A DNA stretch of 64,000 nucleotides from positions 682,001 through 746,000 of the forward strand of contig JAHQRK010000015.1 of the NCBI GenBank assembly GCA_019828595.1, in the 5' to 3' direction. A program made the translations under genes and the position numbers. Each line of letters opens with the position of its first letter. Position 1 is the stretch's first letter. Below, piece by piece: positions 10,563 through 21,339 of this stretch. This DNA is from Aphanomyces cochlioides. Taxonomy: Eukaryota > Oomycota > Saprolegniomycetes > Saprolegniales > Verrucalvaceae. The notes beneath the pieces were generated by a model. It saw only the letters and a list, made by a program, of their open reading frames with translations. It ran no database searches and was not told the DNA's origin.

Positions 10563-12752
10563 TTAGGAAAACCTATAGGAATTGTCGCTGCTTTCTTCTC
10601 CGTTGAGCTTCAGCTGGCGAACCAAGCGAACGGCCGTCGCCACACGCAGTTGCTCGTCTCGGCGTTTTCTCTTTCTGGACGTCAATTGTTTCAAAGGCTC
10701 CAACATACGCTTCGCCACAGCAAAGGACTCTGCAGCAGCGAATGGATTAGACACACAGCTCAGATCTTTTCCTGTCGTAAGTTTATAGAATGCAGACATC
10801 TTGTCCATGAGGAATTTCCACTCATAGAAAGCCTTTCGCTCGTTCTTGGCTGCAATATCAATTGTCTTTATTTTGCAAAATGGTGGGTATTTTCTTGCAG
10901 GGTTGCCATACCACCAGAGCGTCCAAGCGGATGCAACATCGACACTAGGAAATGAGAATGACTCAGGTAACTTATGGATTCCACCACGCCAATGATATAT
11001 GGAGCAATTTATAGATTCTGATGCAGCGTCTTCGGCTGAAGTAGGGTCATTTCGACATGAAGAACCAAGTGTGTCTTCAATGGCTTTAGCAACTGTTTGC
11101 TGCAAGGTCGACTCGAAATAATGTCGTGTGATATGGCCCGATGCGACTCCATTTTCGTCCATCAACTTCTTGATGCTGTCAAAAATTACGCTTGGTAAGG
11201 CAAGAATGGCGTTGCCATTTTTGGTGATTTGCTTTAGCAATTCCACGTGAGGTGGAACGCCTGTTGGGTACATTTTTGACGACTCTAGACCTGAAACAAT
11301 ATTTCTATTGAGTTGTGATCTGACTGTTGGGTCGACAAAAAATGTGGTGGAAAACAATGGGTGATTTGAAGGCAGTAAATCGACAAGGAAATCAAAATGA
11401 AAGACCAAACTAGCCAACAATAGATGCAGCACGCCATGAAGATGACTGTGTTGGTAGACAATGGGAAACATTAGCTTCAGAATATTCAGTACCGTAGTAT
11501 CATCTCCATTTTCAAAATGTGGTGGTAATATCGCCAGATTTGCACTATTTATTGGCAAGCCAGCGACTACACGTCCCGTGTATTGGTCGCCAGCTGCCTC
11601 GTAGCGGAAATACCGCTCCATTACATTTCCCAACGACCAGCCGCAGCGCAAACACACGCTGACAATCGACGGCCCTCCTGTGCTACCAGAAGACACAAAT
11701 GTTGCGGCTCCTTTACGTATCGAATGGGTACCAGCTCATTCTTAACTTTCAATTTGTGGCCACCATTCAAGTCAGCTCCATCCTCTCGACCATCGACTTG
11801 TACAGCAGCCAAGAGACGACCTAGGCTTTTACCAAAACGATCCTAACTAAGTATAATACATCTATTGTTATCGTTTCACGTACTTTCTGTTTTGAGCCAG
11901 GAAATAAATCTTTTGAACCAACTTCTCGATTGCATGCTAAGTATATCGCAAAAGCTAAGAACAGACAAACAGAAGGGTTGATTGGGTTGGCAAAACAATG
12001 CTTTGGATCCTTGTTTTTGTTCCTATCTCTCTGTAAATGAATGAACGAAGTAAAGGCGACCTTCTTGGGCTGTTTTAGTTTTGTGAAAAGTGAACCCAAT
12101 GGCATCATTTTCAGAGGATATATGATCAAACCTACGGGATGTCAATAAAATTATTCTTACATTGATTTACGTGATTGTTTCTGTTGATTTCGACCTACAC
12201 ATTAAATTCCAAGATAGAATAAGATACAGGTGCGTGAACCCAGCGTCTGGTAATGACAAACTCTCCTGACAAAGACGTTGATAAACCATGAACGTCAATG
12301 GCCTCTTGCCAGTGTAGTCCTTATCTCCAGACTGCAAGTTTTGAGCTACTGTCTTTCGAATACCTATCTAAATATGACAAAATTTTCATGTATACCATTT
12401 TACCAGAGAATATCGTTTTCATGTCTTCGCCGTACTCCTCGGGCAAGTCAATGTTTTGGTCTTTGTATAAACTTTTCACTACACTTCTGTAGCTGTTCAA
12501 AGTTCCTACTTGCACAGACTTCTGCCTCACCGCCCACACGATAAAGTCTAAGAAATCACTGTACAAGAAGACCTGTAGATTTAGAGTCTCGGTCGATTGA
12601 TCGACCGAGTTGAACATGACGAGGTGGTTTTTACCCACCAACTTTGCCCATTTCACGACTTGGTTGATTCCAGAGGTGTATCCTTGGCGAGTCGACGCAG
12701 ATATACGATTGCGTCGGGCAGTCTCGACGGTGAAGTCACTTAGGTCGCTCAT
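10563..12752 (-). mobile_element. Crypton tyrosine-recombinase transposon gene, degenerate
   Basis: Crypton-type DNA transposon resembling the oomycete CryptonO group. The N-terminal core-binding domain starts at 12752 and runs to about 12390. The catalytic domain follows, with a segment around 12000-11920 containing DPKHCFANPINPSVC, an H-x-x-R box (HSIRKG) near 11720, and a G-D-Q-Y segment near 11590 that should hold the catalytic tyrosine. A long C-terminal region ends at 10563. Several short introns are likely, for example a phase-0 intron near 11845-11885. The frame changes near 11735, as if one G were missing before the H-x-x-R box, and may shift again near 12035, so this copy is probably inactive. 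Element ends were not identified; Cryptons lack TIRs. Confidence 0.8.
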
Positions 12753-12876
12753 CCATGCGAAAGCTAAAGTGCATCGACTACTATTGGGTGTTTTTTTCTC
12801 CTTTCTTATTTATTTGACTGAATGTCGAATCGTAGGAAAAAGGAAGGTACGTATTCACTCCACATTGCTTTCAGTA
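12753..12876. other. Short spacer between Crypton gene and mariner element
   Basis: This holds 124 bases without coding potential, presumably the Crypton 5' flank, lying immediately before the left TA of the mariner insertion. Confidence 0.4.
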
Positions 12877-12878
12877 TA

Positions 12879-12909
12879 CTACTCCATCCAACTTCCGAAG
12901 TCAGGTTTT
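12879..12909 (+). repeat. Left TIR of the mariner element
   Basis: This inverted repeat pairs with 14441-14471 with one visible mismatch. The first bases are CTACTCCATCCAACTT. Confidence 0.88.
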
Positions 12910-12992
12910 TATTTTAGGAAAATCCAATCTAACATGTCAGGTTTTCCTTCTATTGGTCAAAATGAAAATAGATCAGCATACATTGGACAAAA

Positions 12993-14267
12993 TCAAATAT
13001 GAACGGCTTGCAAAGAGGCAGACAAAAGAGCTTCAGCTGGCCAGCTCAATGGGCCATCAAGCTGACCAAGGCGACGCTTTCGTGGCTTGTTGACATGTTT
13101 GAGCTTGTAACAATTGTCACCATCACATTCGACGATTGATTGCATCACTCCCTGGAGTGTAATGAATACATTTTCTACAGTCGCAACTGTTAAGGCATCA
13201 AAAGCAGATCTCATATTCCGAATCTGCTCGTCCATTGTAGTCGACGGCATCTTGAGCTGTTTCGCTTGCATTGCGTTGAAGATACCCAAGTCCAATATGT
13301 TTAAGTCGGGACTGTTTGGAGGTTGCATTCCAAAGACAATCTCGCGCCCATTCTTCAAGCAAGCTTGAACGACATCCGAGTCGGTCTCAACGCCGTGGGG
13401 CGAGGCATTGTCGTGCTGAACAAAGATCATACGCGTGTCTGATGGAAACAAGGCATGAATTCTTGGTAAAACTTCGTCAATCAGGAGCTTCTTGTAGGAC
13501 TCCTTGGTCGCAGCGATCGCTTTCATTTCAATGGTACCAGCAGGGCGTAGACGGCTTGAACGCTTTGCAGGCACAGCCTCGAGAAACGGCCATACACCAA
13601 TCTTGCCGTCGAACGCAGCACCATTCACAGTACGTGGGCGAGCAATTCCAGTGAGAAACATGACCTTTGGCAGGAAGCGCTGGTTCTTTACCGGCAGATT
13701 TGGTACATCTTCCCAGGGTGCAAGACAAATTTTGTTTCTAATCTTGCGCATATAGAACCATTTCTCGTCAAGAAAGACATGGTCAGTGAATTGATCGTAC
13801 TGAGCATCACTGTTTGACAACGTTGAAAAGGACAGGCAGTAATTCAGTCGAGCCTTCTTGTTCTCGTCCGTCAACAATGGACGGGCTTTCGATTTGCCTT
13901 GTACAAGCTCGCCGTTCTTGATCCTCACGTGCAACGTTGACTTTGGCATGGATAGAGCAGCTGCCATCGTTGCCAAGTCTTGACGTTTTATCGGTGATAG
14001 CTTTGAAACCCGCACTTGAAACTCTCGCACATCCTTTTCTGTTCGTCGCTTCTTGCGTCTGATGGCAAACGATTGTTTGGATTCCCCCTTTTCCCATACG
14101 CGCATGATGGTGCGCTCGCAAACACCATGGACTCCCGCAAGACGCTTTATTTCGCCATACTTCGGCTTACCACTGGACGCGTTCATAGTAAGTTGTGCAT
14201 AAATTGCGACTTTGGAACTCTCAGAAAGGATCTTGCGCTCCTTCATTTTCGTTGGAAAATGATGCAA
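12993..14267 (-). CDS. Tc1/mariner-family transposase
   Basis: This intact frame encodes up to 424 residues. The N-terminal 110 residues contain a helix-turn-helix-like DNA-binding region (GVHGVCERTIMRVW and AALSMPKSTLHVRI). The catalytic triad is readable: aspartate in VFLDEKWFY, aspartate in IFVQHDNASPHG, and a third aspartate in NSPDLNILDLGIFN, i.e. a DDD-type mariner-like catalytic domain. A basic segment (KPRKRRLG) near the C-terminus may act in nuclear import. It cuts and reinserts its own element using the flanking TIRs. An in-frame ATG a few codons downstream of the first possible start is equally plausible. Confidence 0.92.
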   Translation of the reverse strand: MHHFPTKMKERKILSESSKVAIYAQLTMNASSGKPKYGEIKRLAGVHGVCERTIMRVWEKGESKQSFAIRRKKRRTEKDVREFQVRVSKLSPIKRQDLATMAAALSMPKSTLHVRIKNGELVQGKSKARPLLTDENKKARLNYCLSFSTLSNSDAQYDQFTDHVFLDEKWFYMRKIRNKICLAPWEDVPNLPVKNQRFLPKVMFLTGIARPRTVNGAAFDGKIGVWPFLEAVPAKRSSRLRPAGTIEMKAIAATKESYKKLLIDEVLPRIHALFPSDTRMIFVQHDNASPHGVETDSDVVQACLKNGREIVFGMQPPNSPDLNILDLGIFNAMQAKQLKMPSTTMDEQIRNMRSAFDALTVATVENVFITLQGVMQSIVECDGDNCYKLKHVNKPRKRRLGQLDGPLSWPAEALLSASLQAVHI

Positions 14268-14440
14268 TGACTTGCCTATACTTTAATCAAGTATATATGT
14301 TTCGTTGCATGTTTCTTGTGTGCCATGGCGCCAAATTTCACGATAAAGGCGGCAAACGAATCGCCTTGTATTGCTGAACTCATTTCTACCAATGAAATGA
14401 CGAGAAAAAATTTCCTCGATTTTTGATGACTCTTCCAATG

Positions 14441-14471
14441 AAAACCTGACTTCGCAAGTTGGATGGAGTAG
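14441..14471 (-). repeat. Right TIR of the mariner element
   Basis: This is the inverted copy of 12879-12909, followed by TA at 14472-14473. Confidence 0.88.
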
Positions 14472-14473
14472 TA

Positions 14474-15182
14474 CTTTGTGTTCGATATATTCTCGAATTT
14501 AAAAAAAATCAAAATGGAAAATATCGGAATATTTTATTATTGTTCCTACGAATCGTCAAAATATCAAATATAACTCCTACATTTTCCGACTTATGCAAAT
14601 TGAATTGCAGCGTAATGTGGGGCTAGCGATGCCCACCGTCGCGATAATGCGCTGCTACGTCCTCTCGCCTTTGTAGACGACATCGCAAGGCTTTATTGGC
14701 CCTTGCGATGATATTTTTATGGGCTCAATGCACGGTTGGAATTGTTCGAGGACTTGTGTGTGCTGTCACGTTGGAAGCCAAATTCTTGAGGTTGTTTGCT
14801 TTGTCGTCCAACGAGAGTTCAACGCTTGGTCATGGAATAAACATCCGGGTTGGATTGAGCAAACTCAAGTGGAAGCAGCCGTAGCCACCCAGAGAAATCA
14901 AGCGAGGAGATCAACGCAGTATTTACAGTACTTGATGCCTTGACTTCGGAAGAATGGAGGGGGGATTCAGAGCTTGTGAGAGCTTTTTCCACCACGGATG
15001 AAAGATGAGCGAAAGCAAAATGGACAATTTTACGACCAGATCGGCAAAGGCGAGCCAAGGGGAGCTCAGTCAAAAACTACATGAGCTGCACTTGTCTAGG
15101 TCTTGGGAGTGCGATGGATTATACAGTTGCAATCACATGTATTTTCGGATGGATTACAGCTAGAAGACAACAAAGTCACCAC
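14474..15182. other. Intergenic region downstream of GH1 gene D
   Basis: Nothing convincing is encoded here. It contains part of the sequence that flanked the mariner insertion and the 3' flank of GH1 gene D. Confidence 0.4.
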
Positions 15183-17044
15183 TTAATCCTTGGCAACGAG
15201 GGGAGTTTGTTCGTTGGCGGTGCCTTGAGGACGGCGTTGGTAGATGTACACACCAACAATGACAGCACCGATCAACACAAGGCCGACGATACCAACATAG
15301 AAGCCAGTCTTGGACGGGCTGGACGAAGGGACATCAGGCACGACAGTGGTGTCCGTGAATGGCTTCATGCAGCGAGACTTAGCGACGGAGCCAAACCTAA
15401 TTTCGAAGTCAGTGTATGATCAAATGGAGATGCAAGTACCAAGTGGCAGCAGGGCGAGGGGTAAGCTTCAAGTCCGTGTCGAGGGGGGTGAAACCTTCCT
15501 TGGAGCCCGTTTGAGGGGGGAAATTGACGTGGAAGAGACCAAAGCGAGGTTCAAACGAGCCCCACTCGTAGTTGTCAACGAAAGACCAAGCAGTGTAGCC
15601 GATGATGGGAATTCCTTCTTGCAAACCTTGCCACACTTGGTCAAGGTAGCCTTGGTAGTACCAGAGTTGGTCTTGGTTGTCAATCGTCGAGTTGCCGCAC
15701 CAGCCATTTTCAGTGAGCAAGATGGGGGCCGACTTGTTGAAATTGTGCATCCAACGGATCATGGGAAGGTAGCCCCAAGGATAGCCGTTGAACCAGCCAC
15801 AGAGCGATTCACCCTTGGCGTTCGTGCTCGCAGGACGAGAACCGATGGGGTTTTGCGATTGATCAATGGCAAGATCACCAGACCAGCCCTTCGAGAGAGT
15901 GTTACAAGGAGTCTTCGATCTAGTGCGTGGTGAGTAAAGATGCCAATGCGGCAGAACTGTACCGAGGCGAGGCACAGTCGGTGACGCGGTTGGACGAGTA
16001 GTGGTTAAGCATGAAAACGTCGTAGGAGCCACGGACAAGAGCAGATTGTTCAGCTGTGAAGCGGGGAATGTGGTCACCAGCGCGCTTCTTCATGACTTCA
16101 GGGTAGTCGCCGTTCACGATGGGGTTGAGGTACCAGCCCAAGGCAAATTGCAACTTGCGTTCGGCGGCTTCTTGGTCTTCAGCAGAGTTGGGGTCAAGGG
16201 GGAACGCCATGTCGGAGTTGAGCACGATGCCGATCTTGCCGTTGATTTTCTTTTGGCGGAAAGTCTTGACGGCCGTACCGTGGGCCAAGAGGACGTTGTG
16301 GGCGGCAAGGTACACGTTGGTGTTGGAGTTGCCAAGACCAGGGGCCTAGACTTGCGTCAGAAAATTATTCGTGGAGCTTTACGACGTACAGATTTGCCTT
16401 CGCCATAGCCAGCCGTAGTGAACGTCCATGGTTCATTGAAAGTCGTCCAGTAGGGAACTTTCTTGCCATATTCGTCATACATGAGCGACGCGTAAGCGTT
16501 GAAGTGGTCGACAATCGACGAGTTGAGCCAGCCGTTCGCTTGCGTGTGGAGTTCCGAGGGCAAATCCCAGTGGTACAGTGTCAAGACGGGTGTGATGTTG
16601 ACCGAATTGAGCTTGTCAATCATGGCGTGGTAAAAGTTAATACCAGCTTTGTTTGGCACCTAATTCCACCGTGAATTTCATGCTCATGGTTTCTTGATTT
16701 ACCATTTGCTTGGTGGCGTTGTTCCAGTTCATGACGCGAGACCACGAGATGGAGAAACGGAAAGAGGACAAGCCCAAGTTCTTCATGATGTCAATGTCAG
16801 CCACATAGCGGTGGACAAAGTCGTCAGCCACATTGGCGCATTGCACTTCAGGGCGGCTGCGGCAAAAATCATCCCAAATACTGGGCGTGCGACTGGTCTG
16901 GTTCCATGCCCCTTCGACTTGGTACGACGCCGTGGCCGTGCCGAGCAAGAAATTGTCGGGGAAGCAGCGCTCCGACGATTCAGCCATGGCAGAACCCAGG
17001 GCCGCCACCGCCATGTAGCCAAACAACTTGGGGGAAAGCATCAT
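15183..17044 (-). CDS. GH1 beta-glucosidase D, membrane anchored
   Basis: Fourth GH1 paralog, about 562 residues from five exons (17044-16703, 16659-16390, 16345-15963, 15919-15440, 15396-15183). The 480-base fourth exon equals the sum of exons of 134, 159 and 187 bases in paralog C, so two introns were lost precisely. Signal peptide, RCFPDNFLLGTATASYQVEG opening, acid/base motif FNEPWTF and nucleophile motif LLTENGWCGN are intact. The C-terminal membrane span is followed by a tail ending NEQTPLVAKD. It is separated from GH1 gene C by about 6 kb containing two transposons, suggesting that insertions split an original tandem array. Confidence 0.93.
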
Positions 17045-17778
17045 CTTCGAAAAGTGTTGGGCGATGCCAGTCAATACGCCCAAGGACAACTCCCGTGTGA
17101 CAAATTTGCATAAAATAAAAAATAGATAAAAATCAAATCAATTAAAAATGAATTAATAAATAATTCTCGAATATTCGTAATTTCTCCAACTTGGACGGCT
17201 CATCACGGCATCCAAGGTCATGCAAGAAAACGCTGGAAACGACGACGCGGGGAACCGCTTCATTGATAAAGCTCGCTGGCTTTACATGAGAAGCTCTTCC
17301 ATGTGTGTGGCACGGATGTTCGTACTGTATTTGACGAAAAATTTTGTTGAAAAGTTGTCGATCGACCACTTTCCAGGTGATTTGACAACTTCAACAAGCT
17401 GTCAATGCCATCCATGAAGTCCTGCTTGTCCTTGTGGCCACAGAGTGGCTTCGACTGCGTTTACAAGAAAGGGATGCACAAACATTGCCTTAGCATTGCA
17501 GTCTACTGAACGTGGACAATCTTCGTCTACTCGAAATACTCCGAGTAGTTGGTTCTCAATGTTCTGGGAGATGTGCGGCTGTCCCAGAAGCGTCGTGCTA
17601 GGTCACAGCTGCGAGTCAACGCGTCGGATAGCAGATGTCGCACATTTTCGTGTCGCAATCGCATTCGGAGCAGCAGTGCTTCAAGTCTTTGTTGGTCCTC
17701 GTCGTCGTCTATCACCTCGAGTCATTGACCATGTCTTTGGAGTGATTTCTACGGTAGGTCGACGTCATAGGCTGTGAT
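17045..17778. other. Region between GH1 gene D and an unrecognised gene
   Basis: This is mostly non-coding. On the minus strand, 17715-17527 encodes a charged helical stretch (DEDQQRLEALLLRMRLRHEN) that may be a further exon of the neighbouring minus-strand gene or a relic. I could not join it with a matching splice phase. Confidence 0.35.
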
Positions 17779-19055
17779 TCAGGCTCGCGTTCGCTCCATG
17801 CTTGCTTGGACGGACTCGGCTACGTGGGGGCAAGGAAAGATCAACCTTTCACGGGCACGGAATCGTACGGCTGGAAGTGGACGAGAGGCAATGAAGGTGT
17901 CGATGGCGACAAGAAGTAGCTCATTCATCTAGCAGGACAACTTCAGGCTGGAGTGAAAGTCGCGGGTGCTACTTCGATGATATGCGTCTGTCGCCGAGAC
18001 GCTGGCTGTCTTGTTAAGTGGTGCTTGAGCTTGCGTAGAAACTAAGACAGTCAGAGCCTTGGCTATCAGGTGGTCGTACGATGAGGTAGCGAGGATCGAC
18101 GCGAGAGCCAAAGATTGTCGTTGCGATGGCTAGAGATTGCGCTTTCGAGATCCAAATGCTGTCTTTGAACAAGCTAGACGGCCGTCTTAGACGTCCAGGG
18201 ATGAGCAAGTTCCTACTTGATTTTGCCACCCAGTGTATCTCTGGTCAGTAAAGCCTACGGGGAATTTAGGTTTGACAGGACGAGCCCTCTCCGGTGGCGA
18301 CTTACAATAACATGGAAGCGGGCAAACAAGTAGAATTCAAGGACGGTATCGTCGTATGTCTCGTCGAGAAACCATGAGAAGATCTCATAGTCCAAACGCT
18401 ACACAGAGGCAAGTCAATGTTATCGCCAGGATGGCTACGTACAGCTTTGTTGGCATGAAGACTTTGCAGGAAGTCGACGGCATTTTGAGCGACAAGTTTG
18501 CCAAGACCAAACTTCGTGTGGAAGTGGTGGTAGACAAAGTGAGCGAAGGATGGATAGAAGAGCTTGTGCGAGCCAGGCTACAGTCATTTCAGTGACCACA
18601 CTGAGTAAAAAACGCCGTACTGAGCTTGCATCTCTTTGAAAGTCGTCCCATCGAGCGTCGTAGATGTCATGGATTGTTCTGGCGACATGGACTTCCGACT
18701 GGACGTTCTTGCTCGGCATTGGAATGGGGCTTTCGAGCAAGCCGTAGAGCTTAGTGTAGCGTTTCAGCGAGAGCGGCATGTCCTGTTCCAACTGCCGTTG
18801 CTCGTCGTCAGTCCGCGGCTTGATGGGATCTTGGCTGCTGTTGGGATTAGCATGCTTGGCGCTGTGAAGCGCCACCGTCGCGACGTACAATCCATCTTGG
18901 TTTCGTCCAAACTAAATCGAGCGATAAGCAAGGTTAGATGCTGAGCGGCTACCCACCTTGACTTTGTTGTCAATGATAAACTTGGTGTATTTTTGCCTCT
19001 GCTCCGGGCTCAGCTCTCCAAAGACAACGACGTGTCGTGCCGCTCCTGGCATCAT
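17779..19055 (-). CDS. Unrecognised conserved-looking multi-exon protein
   Basis: Eight exons (19055-18957, 18911-18621, 18577-18443, 18398-18306, 18254-18217, 18173-18080, 18041-17973, 17928-17779) join in phase into about 322 residues. The phase agreement at all seven introns strongly supports the gene. There is no signal peptide or membrane span. Helical segments around KLFYPSFAHFVYHHFHTKFG and a run rich in Asp, Phe and Tyr (EIFSWFLDETYDDT) stand out. I recognise no family. The last exon may be extended by a further exon near 17715-17527. An ATCCGGAT core lies about 20 bases upstream of the start. Confidence 0.7.
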
Positions 19056-19072
19056 GTTGAAGTGACTTTTCG

Positions 19073-19087
19073 GTCATCCGGATAATG
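19073..19087. promoter_or_regulatory. ATCCGGAT core upstream of minus-strand gene
   Basis: TCATCCGGATAATGA lies about 20 bases upstream of the ATG at 19055, in promoter position for the minus-strand gene. Confidence 0.35.
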
Positions 19088-19591
19088 AATTTTGATAAGG
19101 CCGGGGGTGTCGGGTTTCCCCAAGTGCCGACACGCCTTTGAGCAATAATAACATCTCGGGAGTCTCAAGGAATATACAAGCCATGCCTTCAAGTAGCTGT
19201 GGCTACAGGTCAATCAGTGTTCGTTCACACTAGAGCAAGCCACCATCCCTTCGTTGGCTCGCTGTTGGGATCACTGGGTTCCTTATTCTTGTAATTTCAA
19301 ATGCATTTAAAATAGATTTCGATGAGCCAGGTTGTTTCAATGACCTTCAATTTTGTTGGCAAGCATTTTAAAACTATTTTAAAATATCCAAGAGAAGGGA
19401 ATGTTCAATCGTTAATATATTAAAATATTTTAAAATATTTGATATGACATTCAACTGTATTCAAAACTAATTTAAAAAATGTATTTAAAACGTTTTGAAA
19501 GCGTTCCGAATATAGTCGGGGCAAGTTTTGAACCAATGAAATCAATGACTTTTGTGCCACCAACCAAACACAAACTTTTTCGTGCATCATC
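19088..19591. promoter_or_regulatory. AT-rich divergent intergenic region
   Basis: This lies between two divergently transcribed genes. It contains repeated TTTTAAAATATTT-like stretches (19365-19500) with short inverted symmetry but no coding region. Confidence 0.4.
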
Positions 19592-20399
19592 ATGAGCAAC
19601 ACCAACTTGTTCACGGCTCTCTCGAAGAAGGCGGCCAAGAAGGCTGCGCCCTTGCCAGCGCATGCTGCCCCTGTCCTTCCCAAGCAAATGTTCGCTTTTA
19701 CCCCTGGCCAAACCACCGCTGCTTGGGGAGACGAAGACGAAGTCGAAGCTGTGACGTCATTGTCAATGCCACCAACACCTGCTGCATTGTTGGCTGCTCA
19801 ACAAGGCGAAGGTGAAGAAGTAGAGGAGGATGAAAGTGAAAGTGAAAGCGAAGAAGAAGAGGAGGAAGTCAAGGAGCCCAAGGCTGCCGTTGTTGTCAAG
19901 CCCAAGCCTGTTGCTGCTCCTCAACCCACATTGTCAAAGAAGGAACTGAAGCAAAAGGAATTGGAAGAACTGGACTCTGTCTTGGCGGAATTGGGTCTTG
20001 CTACTGGTAAGCTGCATGTTTTTCATGAACATCAAGAGTTCATGATTCAGTAGAAACCCCTGCACAAACTGAGACCTCCGAAAAGAAGTCGAAGAAGAAG
20101 AAGAAGAAGGGTGCTGCTTCTGCTGCCCCTGCCGCCACGCCTGCCGCGGCTGAACCACAAACCCCTGCCCCAGGTATATTGCTACTGTACATTACATTGA
20201 TCTGATGGTCCATGTAGCTCCTGAGGCTGAAGCAGCTCCTGCAGTTGTCGTTGACATTAAGGCTGTCCTTGCTAAGAAGGCCAAGGGTAAGAAGAAGGAA
20301 GAATCCTTGGCAGTGAAGAAGGCTCGTGAAGAAGAAGCCAAGAAGAAGGCTGCCGCCAAGTCTAAGCGTGACCGATCGACGTTCAACGAGTTCTCGTAG
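19592..20399 (+). CDS. Lysine/glutamate-rich low-complexity protein
   Basis: Three exons (19592-20006, 20054-20173, 20218-20399) join in phase into about 238 residues. The N-terminus has a short ordered-looking part (LPKQMFAFTPGQTTAAWGDE), then a Glu/Ser acidic run, a helical segment rich in Lys, Glu and Leu, a Lys run, and a final basic helix (VKKAREEEAKKKAAAKSKRD). The charge pattern is typical of disordered RNA- or ribosome-associated proteins, but no family is recognised. Codon use looks like that of a well-expressed gene. Confidence 0.8.
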
Positions 20400-20432
20400 G
20401 CAGTTGTCCATAGATGAGTAGATGGAAGTTTT

Positions 20433-21339
20433 TTACCGCAAGGCACGGACGCTATCAATATCCGACTGATTGCTCCTTGGTGCTGCTACAGGAGGCAGCC
20501 ACGTCATGACTCCAGCTGCCGGCAACTTCTTTGCATGGGTGTACTCGAGCTTGATGCGAGTATTCTGCTCGACGCATTGCTTGTACAGCGATTTACTGAG
20601 AGCGTCAGCAGCACCGTCAGACTTGATCTCGTTGCGCCCTACACCAATGGCCGACGACTGCTTTTGGCTCAAGAGTCCCTCTGAATTGATTTCCACGAGT
20701 CAAGTGGCGATGTGAGGGCTCTGTACCTCTGGTCAAGTTCTCAGCACGTAGATGATTCTCTGGCCATGCGCTGAAATATCTTCGTCAGGAGGCAACGGGC
20801 GAAATCATCTACCTGTAGAATCGATTCGATGACTCGCGCAGTTGAATCACCCCTTCATGTTTGAGGAACGACGATTGATGCCCGGCTAGATATGTTCGAC
20901 AAGGTGGCAGCTTAGCATGCCTTGGTCGTCCAGGGGCCCCCGTGACAATATTGTAGTCATACGACGAGTTTAAAGATGTCAACCGCTCATGGCGACCAGC
21001 AGCATTAGACGTGGCCGCGCGTTCTTTCACAGCTTGTCGAGCGAGGCGCTCTCGATCAGCTGCGATAGCAGTCCGTGTTCGGCGGTAAAACCCTGCCTCA
21101 GAAGTCAAACCAGAATTCTCATAGACGAGTCGCAACCAACCTGTCGTAAACTTTGTCGTCCTTGTGCTTTGAATCCCCAGTTCAAGAGTTGGAGGGGGCA
21201 TGTTTCTTGGATCTTGGAGGTAATCCCATTGGTGAAACTCATGGTGTGGTAAAGTGGTTCGCTTGCCCCGAAGGTCATAGCCATCACCTTGGCTCGTTTG
21301 CAAGGCATCCGGTGGTTTCTCGCACACGCGTTTGCCCAT
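20433..21339 (-). CDS. Unrecognised protein, convergent with the lysine-rich gene
   Basis: Three exons (21339-20813, 20770-20727, 20680-20433) join in phase 2 then phase 1, giving about 272 residues. The middle exon is only 44 bases. The protein is basic, without signal peptide or membrane span, with a Trp/Tyr-containing N-terminal part (HHEFHQWDYLQDPRNMPPP) and a helical C-terminal part. Its tone resembles cilium or flagellum-associated proteins of zoosporic organisms, but that is only an impression. The stop lies about 30 bases from the stop of the convergent upstream gene. Confidence 0.7.

Larger units (their letters stand above)
12877..14473 (-). mobile_element. Tc1/mariner element with TIRs and TA target duplication
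   Basis: Terminal inverted repeats of about 31 bases begin CTACTCCATCCAACTT at 12879 and read inward from 14471 on the other strand, with one mismatch seen. Both ends are flanked by TA (12877-12878 and 14472-14473), the classic Tc1/mariner target duplication. The element is about 1.6 kb and carries one uninterrupted transposase gene. Near-identical TIRs plus an intact reading frame point to a young, possibly active copy. Confidence 0.9.
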
